NCBI GenBank assembly: GCA_030628225.1
Contig: DAOVRJ010000181.1
Coordinates: 1 to 5,077, forward strand
Direction of reading: 5' to 3'
Length of the DNA: 5,077 bases
Origin: Candidatus Zixiibacteriota bacterium
GTDB taxonomy: Bacteria > SM23-81
Of this stretch, positions 1 through 5,077 are shown one piece after another. A program made the translations under genes and the position numbers. Every line of letters begins with the position of its first letter. Position 1 is the first letter of the stretch. The notes beneath the pieces were generated by a model. That model worked only from the letters and a program-made list of their open reading frames with translations, did not search any database and had not been told where the DNA came from.

Positions 1-318
1 CTCATAGGTGCCATTTACCTGGATGGCGGAATTCGGGCGATCCACAGGGTTGTCATTCGCCAGTTTCTGAGGGGGTGGAAGCCGGAGGACGATCCATCCG
101 CGCTAAAAAACGAAAAGAGTTTGCTCTTAGAGCGGGCCCAGGCGCGAGGTATGCGTCCTCAATACCGGCTGATCTTTCAGGGCGGTCCGGAACATAGAAA
201 GGTATTCGCTATAAAAGTGCTTCTTGGCCGCCGTGTTATGGGGCAGGGGTGGGGATTTCGCAAGAAGGATGCCGAGCGGATGGCAGCCCGGGAGGCGCTG
301 AAAGCCATGGATTTTTGA
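1..318 (+). CDS. rnc: Ribonuclease III, C-terminal part (5' end outside window)
   Basis: Endoribonuclease that cuts double-stranded RNA, acting in rRNA precursor processing and mRNA turnover in the cytoplasm. The visible 105 residues begin inside the RNase III catalytic domain at LIGAIYLDGG; in the family a catalytic Glu lies two residues before this motif, just outside the window. A short linker (about residues 25-37) leads into a double-stranded-RNA-binding domain at about 38-103, with KSLLLERAQ, the GPEHRKVF motif (62-69) and the closing helix GWGFRKKDAERMAAREAL (83-100). The usual Ser before the two Lys of this helix is Arg here (R87), while the RNA-contacting K88 and K89 are kept. It ends with TGA 19 bases before the next start, consistent with cotranscription. 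Identification is firm from motif order; only the N-terminal part is missing. Confidence 0.93.
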   Translation, partial: LIGAIYLDGGIRAIHRVVIRQFLRGWKPEDDPSALKNEKSLLLERAQARGMRPQYRLIFQGGPEHRKVFAIKVLLGRRVMGQGWGFRKKDAERMAAREALKAMDF

Positions 319-322
319 ACAG

Positions 323-328
323 AAGGAG
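323..328 (+). promoter_or_regulatory. Ribosome binding site of the acyl-CoA dehydrogenase
   Basis: AAGGAG lies 9 bases before the ATG at 338, in the 19-base gap after the RNase III stop. It fixes the start of the dehydrogenase and gives it its own strong initiation signal. Confidence 0.8.
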
Positions 329-337
329 AACCGTCTC

Positions 338-1501
338 ATGGACTATTTCCTCACCGAAGAGCAGAAGATGATCCAGGATTTGGCCTGGCAGATTGCCCAG
401 GAGAAGGTGAAGCCGGTGGCCGCCCATCACGATGAGACCGGAGAGTTTCCCTGGGAGATAATGAAAATTCTTGCCGATGCAGGTTTTTTCGGGCTGTATA
501 TCGAGGATGAATATGGTGGGGCCGGGTGTGGGGTCTTTGAGCTGGTTCTGGCCACTGAGCAATTGAGCCGGGCCTGTGGCGGCATCGCCGTCTGCTATGC
601 GGGCAGCGCCCTGGGCACCTTTCCCATTATTTTATTTGGAAGTGAGAAGCAGAAAGAGCACTATCTTCCAGACCTGGCCAGTGGCAAGAAGCTGGCTGCC
701 TTCGGCCTGACCGAGGCCAATGCCGGCAGCGATGCCGCAGCTATGGAGACCACCGCCGTCCGCGACGGAGACAGCTATATCCTCAATGGAACCAAACAGT
801 GGATTACCAATGGGGGCGAGGCGGAGATATACACCGTGGTGGCCATGACGGACCGGGCAAAGGGAAGTCGCGGCGCCTCGGCTTTTATTTTGGAGAGAGG
901 AATGGAGGGTTTTGACTTTGGCAAAAAGGAGAACAAGATGGGCATCCGGGCCTCTGCCACCCGGGAGCTTGTTTTCCAGGACTGCCGAGTTCCCAAGGAA
1001 AACCTTCTGGATCGTGAGGGGTCAGGTTTTGCCGTGGCCATGAAGACCCTGGATCAGGCCCGGCCGGGGGTGGGCGCTCAGGCTCTGGGCATTGCCCAGG
1101 GGGCTCTTGATGAGGCTTTGAGCTATGCCCACAGCAGGGTGCAATTTGGAAAACCCATCTCCTCATTTCAGGCCATCCAGCATATGTTGGCGGACATGGC
1201 CACTCAGATTGAGGCCGCCCGCGCCCTGATTTATGCCGTCTCCAAAATGATCGACTCCGGAGCCAAGCGATTTTCCAAGGTATCGGCCATGGCCAAACTG
1301 ATGGCTTCGGACGTGGCCATGAAGGTGACCACCGATGCCGTCCAGATTTTCGGCGGCTACGGGTATATGAAGGATTATCCCGTGGAGAAGATGATGCGGG
1401 ATGCCAAGATCACCCAGATCTACGAGGGCACCAATCAAATTCAGAGAAACGTCATCGCCGGAAAACTCATTCGAGAGCTGGCCAGCGCTCAGAAAACTTG
1501 A
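338..1501 (+). CDS. Acyl-CoA dehydrogenase, short-chain/butyryl-CoA type
   Basis: FAD enzyme that oxidises a fatty acyl-CoA to the trans-2-enoyl-CoA and passes electrons to electron-transfer flavoprotein in the cytoplasm. It has 387 residues, the normal length for the family. The all-alpha N-terminal domain is followed by the first family signature FGLTEANAGSD (122-132), then the flavin-side NGTKQWITNG (150-159). SRVQFGK (266-272) carries an Arg expected to contact FAD pyrophosphate. The second signature is at 336-355 (from QIFGGYGY to MMRD), followed by IYEGTNQIQR. E363 in this last motif is at the catalytic-base position of short-chain, medium-chain and butyryl-CoA dehydrogenases, unlike isovaleryl- and long-chain enzymes where the base sits elsewhere. 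Substrate chain length cannot be read from sequence alone; glutaryl- or methyl-branched acyl-CoA enzymes are alternatives. No etfAB genes lie in the window. The start is set by AAGGAG at 323-328. Confidence 0.93.
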   Translation: MDYFLTEEQKMIQDLAWQIAQEKVKPVAAHHDETGEFPWEIMKILADAGFFGLYIEDEYGGAGCGVFELVLATEQLSRACGGIAVCYAGSALGTFPIILFGSEKQKEHYLPDLASGKKLAAFGLTEANAGSDAAAMETTAVRDGDSYILNGTKQWITNGGEAEIYTVVAMTDRAKGSRGASAFILERGMEGFDFGKKENKMGIRASATRELVFQDCRVPKENLLDREGSGFAVAMKTLDQARPGVGAQALGIAQGALDEALSYAHSRVQFGKPISSFQAIQHMLADMATQIEAARALIYAVSKMIDSGAKRFSKVSAMAKLMASDVAMKVTTDAVQIFGGYGYMKDYPVEKMMRDAKITQIYEGTNQIQRNVIAGKLIRELASAQKT

Positions 1502-1502
1502 T

Positions 1503-2369
1503 TTGGCTGAAACCGGGTCTTATTCCGCCCGCGGGCAGAGCCAAGGCTCCTGGCGTTTCCTGGACACCGGCCTTGGCGGTCCATTCTATAATATGGCCGT
1601 CGATGAGGCCATAGCCGCCATTAGCGGACAGCAGGGCCAGCTACCCACGGTGCGGGTTTACGGCTGGAGGCCGGCGGCTATTTCCATCGGATATTCCCAG
1701 GGGGTCCGAGAGACGGTGGATGTGAGGAAGTGTGCCCGGCTGGGGATCCCCCTGGTTCGCCGCCTCACCGGGGGGCGGGCAGTCTTTCACGATGAGGAGG
1801 TCACTTACAGCGTTATCGCCGGAAAGGGCTGTTTGGGATCAGGAAGTTCCGTCCTGGAGATCTACAAGCGTATCGGCCAGGCCTTGGTTTTATCCCTTGA
1901 ACGGCTGGGAATCCGGGCATGCCTGCGTCGTACAGCCTCTCGCGGCGCTGAGTGGGGGGGCGCTCGCGGTCTGGCTCCTTGCTTCTCCAGCGTGGGTAGA
2001 TATGAGGTGATGGTGGGCCGTCGCAAGGTGGTGGGCAGCGCCCAGAGATGGATTGAGGGGGCAGTGCTCCAGCATGGATCTCTGCTCATCGGCGAAGGGC
2101 ACCTTCAGATCGCCCGGCTCCTGCCTCATGGAGAGACCGACGAGAGAGAGAAGATGACGCAGGAGTTGAGGGAAAAGACAATTTCTCTGGGCGCTCTGTT
2201 GTCTCGGCAGGTCTCTTATGCCGAGGTGGCCAGCGCCCTTTTTTTTGGATTTCAGGAGGCCCTCCAGGTTCGTCTGGTGCCAGGCCAGCTTCGGTTTGAG
2301 GAGGAAACTGTGGCCCGCCGTCTGGTCCGGGAGCGATACGGACGGCAGGAGTGGACCCTGCGAAGATGA
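1503..2369 (+). CDS. lipM: Octanoyl-[GcvH]:protein N-octanoyltransferase, LipM-like (BPL/LplA/LipB fold)
   Basis: Predicted to move the octanoyl group from octanoyl-ACP to a lipoyl-domain lysine (GcvH in the Bacillus pathway), the first step of lipoate assembly before LipA inserts sulfur. Counting 288 residues from TTG 1503: WRFLDTG (17-23) and NMAVDEA form the N-terminal motif; YGWRPAAISIGYSQ follows; the substrate-pocket motif RRLTGGRAVFHD is at 86-97. C160 in APCF is followed by GRRKVVGSAQ with K175, then LQHGSLLI. A Cys at this place is the acyl-thioester nucleophile of LipM (C150 in B. subtilis, from memory); LplA ligases lack it. The C-terminal EWTLRR also resembles LipM. The frame stays open upstream to an ATG at 1401, but that would overlap the dehydrogenase by 101 bases and add 34 residues absent from the family; TTG 1503 is the only ATG/GTG/TTG codon between it and WRF. 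No clear Shine-Dalgarno precedes TTG, so translational coupling to the preceding gene is inferred. A lipoate ligase is the alternative. Confidence 0.85.
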   Translation: MAETGSYSARGQSQGSWRFLDTGLGGPFYNMAVDEAIAAISGQQGQLPTVRVYGWRPAAISIGYSQGVRETVDVRKCARLGIPLVRRLTGGRAVFHDEEVTYSVIAGKGCLGSGSSVLEIYKRIGQALVLSLERLGIRACLRRTASRGAEWGGARGLAPCFSSVGRYEVMVGRRKVVGSAQRWIEGAVLQHGSLLIGEGHLQIARLLPHGETDEREKMTQELREKTISLGALLSRQVSYAEVASALFFGFQEALQVRLVPGQLRFEEETVARRLVRERYGRQEWTLRR

Positions 2370-2524
2370 TGGACCACTTTGTCCTTGACTTTTCCCTGAC
2401 CTGTGGCAATATTGATTTTTCCCGGATGCATCACCCCAATTATAGCAGAGGGGACATCATAAATCCAAGTGTTCGAGATCTGGTCGCGGACAAAGTCCAG
2501 CTGGTCAGGGCAAGGGGCAGATGA
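2366..2524 (+). CDS. Unrecognised 52-residue ORF between lipM and the binding protein
   Basis: Not recognised. The frame runs from ATG 2366 (or the adjacent ATG 2369) to TGA 2522-2524, encoding MMDHFVLDFSLTCGN, then IDFSRMHHPNYSRGD, then IINPSVRDLVADKVQLVRAR, then GR. Its ATG overlaps the lipM stop as ATGA (2366-2369), and its TGA overlaps the next gene's ATG as ATGA (2521-2524), so it fills the whole gap between two secure genes. This spacing is typical of translationally coupled genes and is the main argument that it is real. There is no signal peptide, no membrane segment and no known motif; it has one Cys, two adjacent His and a near-neutral charge. The nearest Shine-Dalgarno-like stretch, AGGAG at 2347-2351, is 14 bases upstream, so initiation would rely on coupling. 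Third positions look less GC-rich than in the neighbours, which weakens the case. It could instead be a chance open frame across an intergenic leader. Confidence 0.45.
   Translation: MMDHFVLDFSLTCGNIDFSRMHHPNYSRGDIINPSVRDLVADKVQLVRARGR
2385..2413 (+). promoter_or_regulatory. Weak candidate sigma70-type promoter ahead of the binding-protein genes
   Basis: TTGACT (2385-2390) matches five of six -35 consensus bases. AATATT (2408-2413), 17 bases further on, matches four of six -10 bases. It would place a start of transcription near 2420, about 100 bases before the binding protein. It lies inside the 52-codon ORF, so if this promoter is real the small ORF may be partly leader sequence. Matches of this quality occur by chance; this is a low-confidence call. 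Confidence 0.2.
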
Positions 2525-4170
2525 GGTCAAGAAGAGGAGGCACTGTGGAGAGGGCATTGGCGGCCGGATTTTTGGTATTTCTTCTCCTGGTGTCCTGTGG
2601 CGGGCAGAAGGAGCAGAGGGCGGACCAGGCACTTCCCGACGATCGGTACGGCGGCACCCTGGTGGTGGGCATTATCGGCGATGTAGATGCCCTGAACCCG
2701 TTGGTCTCCAGCACGAGAGGCGCGTCGGATGTGGAGGGGATGCTCTTTTTAACCCTGACCGAGATCAACGAGGACCTGGACAGTTATGGCCCCTCACTGG
2801 CCAAGTCCTGGGAGTTCTCTGCGGATCACCTGCGGCTCACCTTTCATCTCCGCGACGACGTCTACTGGACCGATGGGGTCAAGACGACGGCCCACGATGT
2901 GAAGTTCTCCTACCATAAGCATATCGATCCCCTCATCGCCTGGAGTGCCATTCGCTGGAAACAGTTCATCGAGGATGTTCAGGTGGTGGATGACACTACC
3001 GTGACCTTCATTTTCAAGGAGGTTTACCCATACCAGCTGATGGACGCCTCCGTGGGCAGCGTATTGCCCAGGCATCTGCTGGCGGACCTGCCCAGCGAGA
3101 GTTGGAAAACCTGTGATTTCAACCGCCATCCCGTGGGCAATGGGTCCTTCAAGTTCAAGAGGTGGGTTAGCCAGCAGACTATCGAGCTGGTGGCCAATGA
3201 GAATTACTACGCCGGCCGGCCGTTCTTGGACCGGATCGTCTTTCGGATTATTCCCGATCAGACCAGCCTGTTGGCCCAGCTGAGAAGCGGAGACGTGGAC
3301 CTGATGGAGTCCATCCCGCCCAAGGATGTGACCAGGATGGAGGAGGAATTCCGCAGGGGAAAGTCAGATGTACGCATCGTCAAGTACCCTAGCAGAGCCT
3401 ACGGGTACATCGGTTGGAATTTGACGAATCCTCTTTTCGCAAGCAGGAAGGTTCGCCAGGCCCTGACTATGGCCATCGATCGCCAGAGCCTCATCGAGGC
3501 CGTTTACTTCGGCCTGGCAAAGCTCTGTTACAGTCCCATATCGCCCATTCTCTGGGCCTATAATCCGGACATGCCCGTTTTTCCGTACGATCCGCTGAGG
3601 GCCAGGCAGATGCTGGCTGAGGAAGGCTGGGTCGACCACGATGGGGATGGCTGGCTGGACAAAGACGGGCGCAAGTTCGAGTTTGCACTTAAGACGAATG
3701 GGGGCAATCGCATTCGCGAGGACATCACCGTCATCGTTCAAGATCAACTTGCCAAGATAGGCATCAAAGTGAGTCCCAGGTTTATCGAATGGACGGTTTT
3801 TTCCGATCAGACTAACCGGAAGGAATTCGAGGCCATAGTGGCTGGGTGGAGTGTGGGCCTGAAGGTGGATCTGACTACCATGTGGCACTCGGAGTCCATC
3901 AATGATAAGTTCAATTACGTCTCCTATTCCAATCCCCGGGTGGATCATCTCATCGATGTGGCCAAAAGAGAGATGGACAGAACCAAGGCTAAGCTGCTCT
4001 GGGATGAGGCGCAGAAGCTCATCGTGGAGGATCAACCTTACACCTTTCTGTACATTCCTGAGCAGGTCAACGCCATCCACAAGCGGTTCCGCGATGTGCA
4101 GATGGACACCCGCGGCACCTTTAGCTTTCCGGAGCGGTGGTGGGTGCCCCAGGATGAGAGAAAATATTAA
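2521..4170 (+). CDS. Family 5 extracellular solute-binding lipoprotein (peptide/nickel ABC importer)
   Basis: Substrate-capturing, membrane-anchored part of an ABC importer of the DppA/OppA/NikA family (SBP_bac_5), acting outside the cytoplasmic membrane. It has 549 residues, normal for the family. A basic n-region (four Arg), a hydrophobic stretch LAAGFLVFLLLV and lipobox LVSC place the lipidated Cys at C26. The mature protein begins with a polar linker, then RYGGTLVVGI (42-51). The family signature region is around SWEFSADHLRLTFHLRDDV (from 96). Other family features are GNGSFKFKRW (206-215, with Ser where the family often has Pro), VRQALTMAIDR (311-321) and the acidic turn DHDGDGWLDKDG (372-383), common in family members. 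ATG 2521 has AAGGGG three bases upstream and overlaps the preceding ORF stop; GTG 2545 has a stronger Shine-Dalgarno but leaves only 17 signal residues with no net positive charge, so ATG is preferred. The ligand cannot be told; peptides are most likely. A paralogue follows directly. Confidence 0.93.
   Translation: MRSRRGGTVERALAAGFLVFLLLVSCGGQKEQRADQALPDDRYGGTLVVGIIGDVDALNPLVSSTRGASDVEGMLFLTLTEINEDLDSYGPSLAKSWEFSADHLRLTFHLRDDVYWTDGVKTTAHDVKFSYHKHIDPLIAWSAIRWKQFIEDVQVVDDTTVTFIFKEVYPYQLMDASVGSVLPRHLLADLPSESWKTCDFNRHPVGNGSFKFKRWVSQQTIELVANENYYAGRPFLDRIVFRIIPDQTSLLAQLRSGDVDLMESIPPKDVTRMEEEFRRGKSDVRIVKYPSRAYGYIGWNLTNPLFASRKVRQALTMAIDRQSLIEAVYFGLAKLCYSPISPILWAYNPDMPVFPYDPLRARQMLAEEGWVDHDGDGWLDKDGRKFEFALKTNGGNRIREDITVIVQDQLAKIGIKVSPRFIEWTVFSDQTNRKEFEAIVAGWSVGLKVDLTTMWHSESINDKFNYVSYSNPRVDHLIDVAKREMDRTKAKLLWDEAQKLIVEDQPYTFLYIPEQVNAIHKRFRDVQMDTRGTFSFPERWWVPQDERKY
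2535..2540 (+). promoter_or_regulatory. Competing Shine-Dalgarno site inside the binding-protein 5' end
   Basis: AGGAGG lies four bases before an in-frame GTG at 2545, inside the first codons of the gene annotated from ATG 2521. It is a better ribosome-binding sequence than AAGGGG (2512-2517) ahead of the ATG, though its spacing is short. If used, the precursor would be eight residues shorter with the same lipidated Cys, so the mature protein would not change. Confidence 0.4.
2650..2672 (+). repeat. Exact 23-base match to 4362-4384 (duplicated gene segment)
   Basis: These 23 bases encode GGTLVVGI in the first binding protein and recur exactly at 4362-4384 in the second. The match is the best-conserved nucleotide block I saw between the two paralogous genes. 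It reflects gene duplication with local conservation or conversion rather than a mobile or recombination element. Confidence 0.7.
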
Positions 4171-4233
4171 CCGGGGGCCCAGTGGTGGACCGGGTGGAGA
4201 TGTCAAGAGCGTATTTGAGAACCGATGTGCTAC

Positions 4234-4240
4234 GAGGTGA
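4234..4240 (+). promoter_or_regulatory. Ribosome binding site of the second binding protein
   Basis: GAGGTGA ends 4 bases before ATG 4245 and 7 before the adjacent ATG 4248. It supports a start at one of this ATG pair over the in-frame ATG at 4200, which has GGTGGAG almost touching it and would give an atypically long signal peptide. Confidence 0.6.
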
Positions 4241-4244
4241 GCTT

Positions 4245-5077
4245 ATGATGAACAGGGTTAAAATCGCCGTTCTGCTCCTCATGCTGGCGTTTTTAAGTTT
4301 TTCCCTGGGTGGTTGTGGGGGTGAGCGAGAGGAGGAAGACACCGTCGATGGCGGTCGATATGGCGGCACCCTGGTGGTGGGCATCTCCGGGGATATCGAT
4401 TCCCTGAACCCGGTGGTGGGCACCTCTGTGGGCGGGTCGAACGTGATGGGTCAGATCTACATGTCCCTGGCGACCATGAACGAAGATATGGAGTTCGAGC
4501 CCGATCTGGTCACCTCCTGGGAATTCTCCGAGGACCACCTGGAACTCACCTTTCATCTGCGCAAAGACGTGGTCTGGGCGGACGGTGTTCCGGTGACTGC
4601 CCGGGATGTCCGGCTGGGCTATGAGCTATACACCGACCCGCTGGTGGCCAGTCCGCGCATCGGCAGCTTCGATTTCATCAAGGATATGATCATCGTCGAC
4701 GATCACACGGTGAAGTTTCTGTTCCGGAAAGTATACCCGGACCAGGTTTTTGACTCGTCCATCGAGGCTTTTCCCCATCATCTGCTCGAGGATGTGGACA
4801 AGGCTAATATTCGGACCATCGACTTTAATCGCAATCCCCTGGGGTGCGGGCCCTTCAAGTTAAAAAGGTGGGTCAGCCAACAGATGGTAGAACTGGTGGC
4901 CAACGATCTGTACTACAAGGGGCGACCTTACCTCGACCGGGTGATTTTCCGCATCATCCCCGATCAGACCAGTCTGCTTACCCAGTTGGAGACCGGCGAA
5001 ATCGACCTGCTGGAACAGATCCCCCCTCGGGATGTGAGCAGGATCAGAAGAAAGAACCCCGACATCGAGATAGATAC
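4245..5077 (+). CDS. Second family 5 solute-binding lipoprotein, 3' end outside window
   Basis: Open without a stop to the window edge; 277 codons are visible, about half of a normal family 5 binding protein. A Lys/Arg n-region (MMNRVK), a hydrophobic core AVLLLMLAFLSF and lipobox LGGC place the lipidated Cys at C24, followed by a Glu-rich linker and RYGGTLVVGI (38-47). It aligns almost without gaps to the gene upstream and shares SWEFS, LTFHLR, VDD, VYP, DFNR, KRWVSQQ, ELVAN, and RIIPDQTSLL; by hand roughly half of residues are identical. The GPFKLKRW stretch keeps the family Pro that the upstream paralogue has lost. Role: extracytoplasmic substrate capture for an ABC importer, probably peptide-type. 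It starts 74 bases after the preceding stop with no terminator between, so it is probably in the same transcript. The start could equally be ATG 4248. Divergence from its neighbour suggests a different ligand (inference). Confidence 0.92.
   Translation, partial: MMNRVKIAVLLLMLAFLSFSLGGCGGEREEEDTVDGGRYGGTLVVGISGDIDSLNPVVGTSVGGSNVMGQIYMSLATMNEDMEFEPDLVTSWEFSEDHLELTFHLRKDVVWADGVPVTARDVRLGYELYTDPLVASPRIGSFDFIKDMIIVDDHTVKFLFRKVYPDQVFDSSIEAFPHHLLEDVDKANIRTIDFNRNPLGCGPFKLKRWVSQQMVELVANDLYYKGRPYLDRVIFRIIPDQTSLLTQLETGEIDLLEQIPPRDVSRIRRKNPDIEID

Noticed and set aside
2371-2384. Small inverted repeat GGAC/GTCC just after the lipM stop as a possible terminator
   Set aside because: The stem is only four base pairs with a six-base loop and no proper T-run directly after it, so it is too weak for a Rho-independent terminator.
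2434-2452. CCCC...GGGG pairing in the lipM/binding-protein interval as a leader RNA or riboswitch
   Set aside because: It is a single four-pair stem with a long AU-rich loop and no match to any riboswitch core I know; the coding interpretation explains the interval better.
2252-2632. Minus-strand open frame of 126 codons spanning the lipM/binding-protein junction
   Set aside because: Most of its length is antisense to lipM and to the binding-protein signal region. It has low-complexity Pro/Arg/Ser composition and no family resemblance.
2469-2918. Plus-strand open frame of 149 codons overlapping the start of the first binding protein
   Set aside because: It runs out of frame through the signal peptide and mature N-terminus of the binding protein and is rich in Gly/Arg, as expected of a shadow frame.
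4171-4197. G/C-rich stretch after the first binding-protein stop as a terminator
   Set aside because: The repeated CCGGG blocks are direct rather than inverted, they form no stable hairpin, and no T-run follows.
3364-4206. Long minus-strand open frame (280 codons) opposite the first binding protein
   Set aside because: It lies antisense to a secure family 5 binding-protein gene whose protein motifs are clear. The translated minus-strand product shows no recognisable domain, and it reflects codon-bias mirroring in GC-rich DNA.

Overview
The window carries one uninterrupted run of genes on the + strand, with no convincing gene on the minus strand. It is clearly bacterial: there are Shine-Dalgarno sites, lipoprotein signal peptides, and stop/start contacts of one to a few bases. 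Base composition looks moderately GC-rich by eye (not computed). Nothing seen fixes the taxon. A LipM-type octanoyltransferase is best known from Firmicutes but also occurs elsewhere, so the source could be a Firmicute or one of many uncultured anaerobic lineages.

Layout: (1) 1-318, the C-terminal third or so of ribonuclease III (end of the catalytic domain plus dsRBD), cut by the window edge. (2) 338-1501, a complete FAD acyl-CoA dehydrogenase of the short-chain/butyryl-CoA type with its catalytic Glu. (3) 1503-2369, an octanoyl-[GcvH] transferase of the LipM group. It is recognisable by a Cys (C160) just upstream of the conserved Lys, which separates it from LplA ligases, and it probably starts at TTG one base after the dehydrogenase stop. 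(4) 2366-2524, a 52-codon unrecognised ORF that fills the gap after lipM. It shares ATGA stop/start overlaps with the gene before it and the gene after it. (5) 2521-4170, a complete family 5 extracellular solute-binding lipoprotein (oligopeptide/dipeptide/nickel-type ABC importer component). (6) 4245 to the window end, a second, paralogous family 5 binding lipoprotein, truncated by the edge and lacking a stop inside the window.

No terminator was found between any of the genes, so they could be cotranscribed. At most one weak internal promoter candidate lies around 2385-2413. Functionally the run mixes RNA processing (rnc), acyl-CoA oxidation, lipoate assembly and peptide-type uptake. A link through amino-acid or peptide fermentation (peptide import, lipoyl-dependent oxidation of amino-acid-derived acids, acyl-CoA dehydrogenation) is possible but is only inference. 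The permease and ATPase genes of the importer are not in the window and would be expected downstream if the locus is a complete transporter operon.

The observations most worth a second look are the 52-aa ORF with ATGA junctions at both ends and the tandem duplication of the binding protein. No evidence of a defence system, mobile element, CRISPR array or structural RNA was seen.
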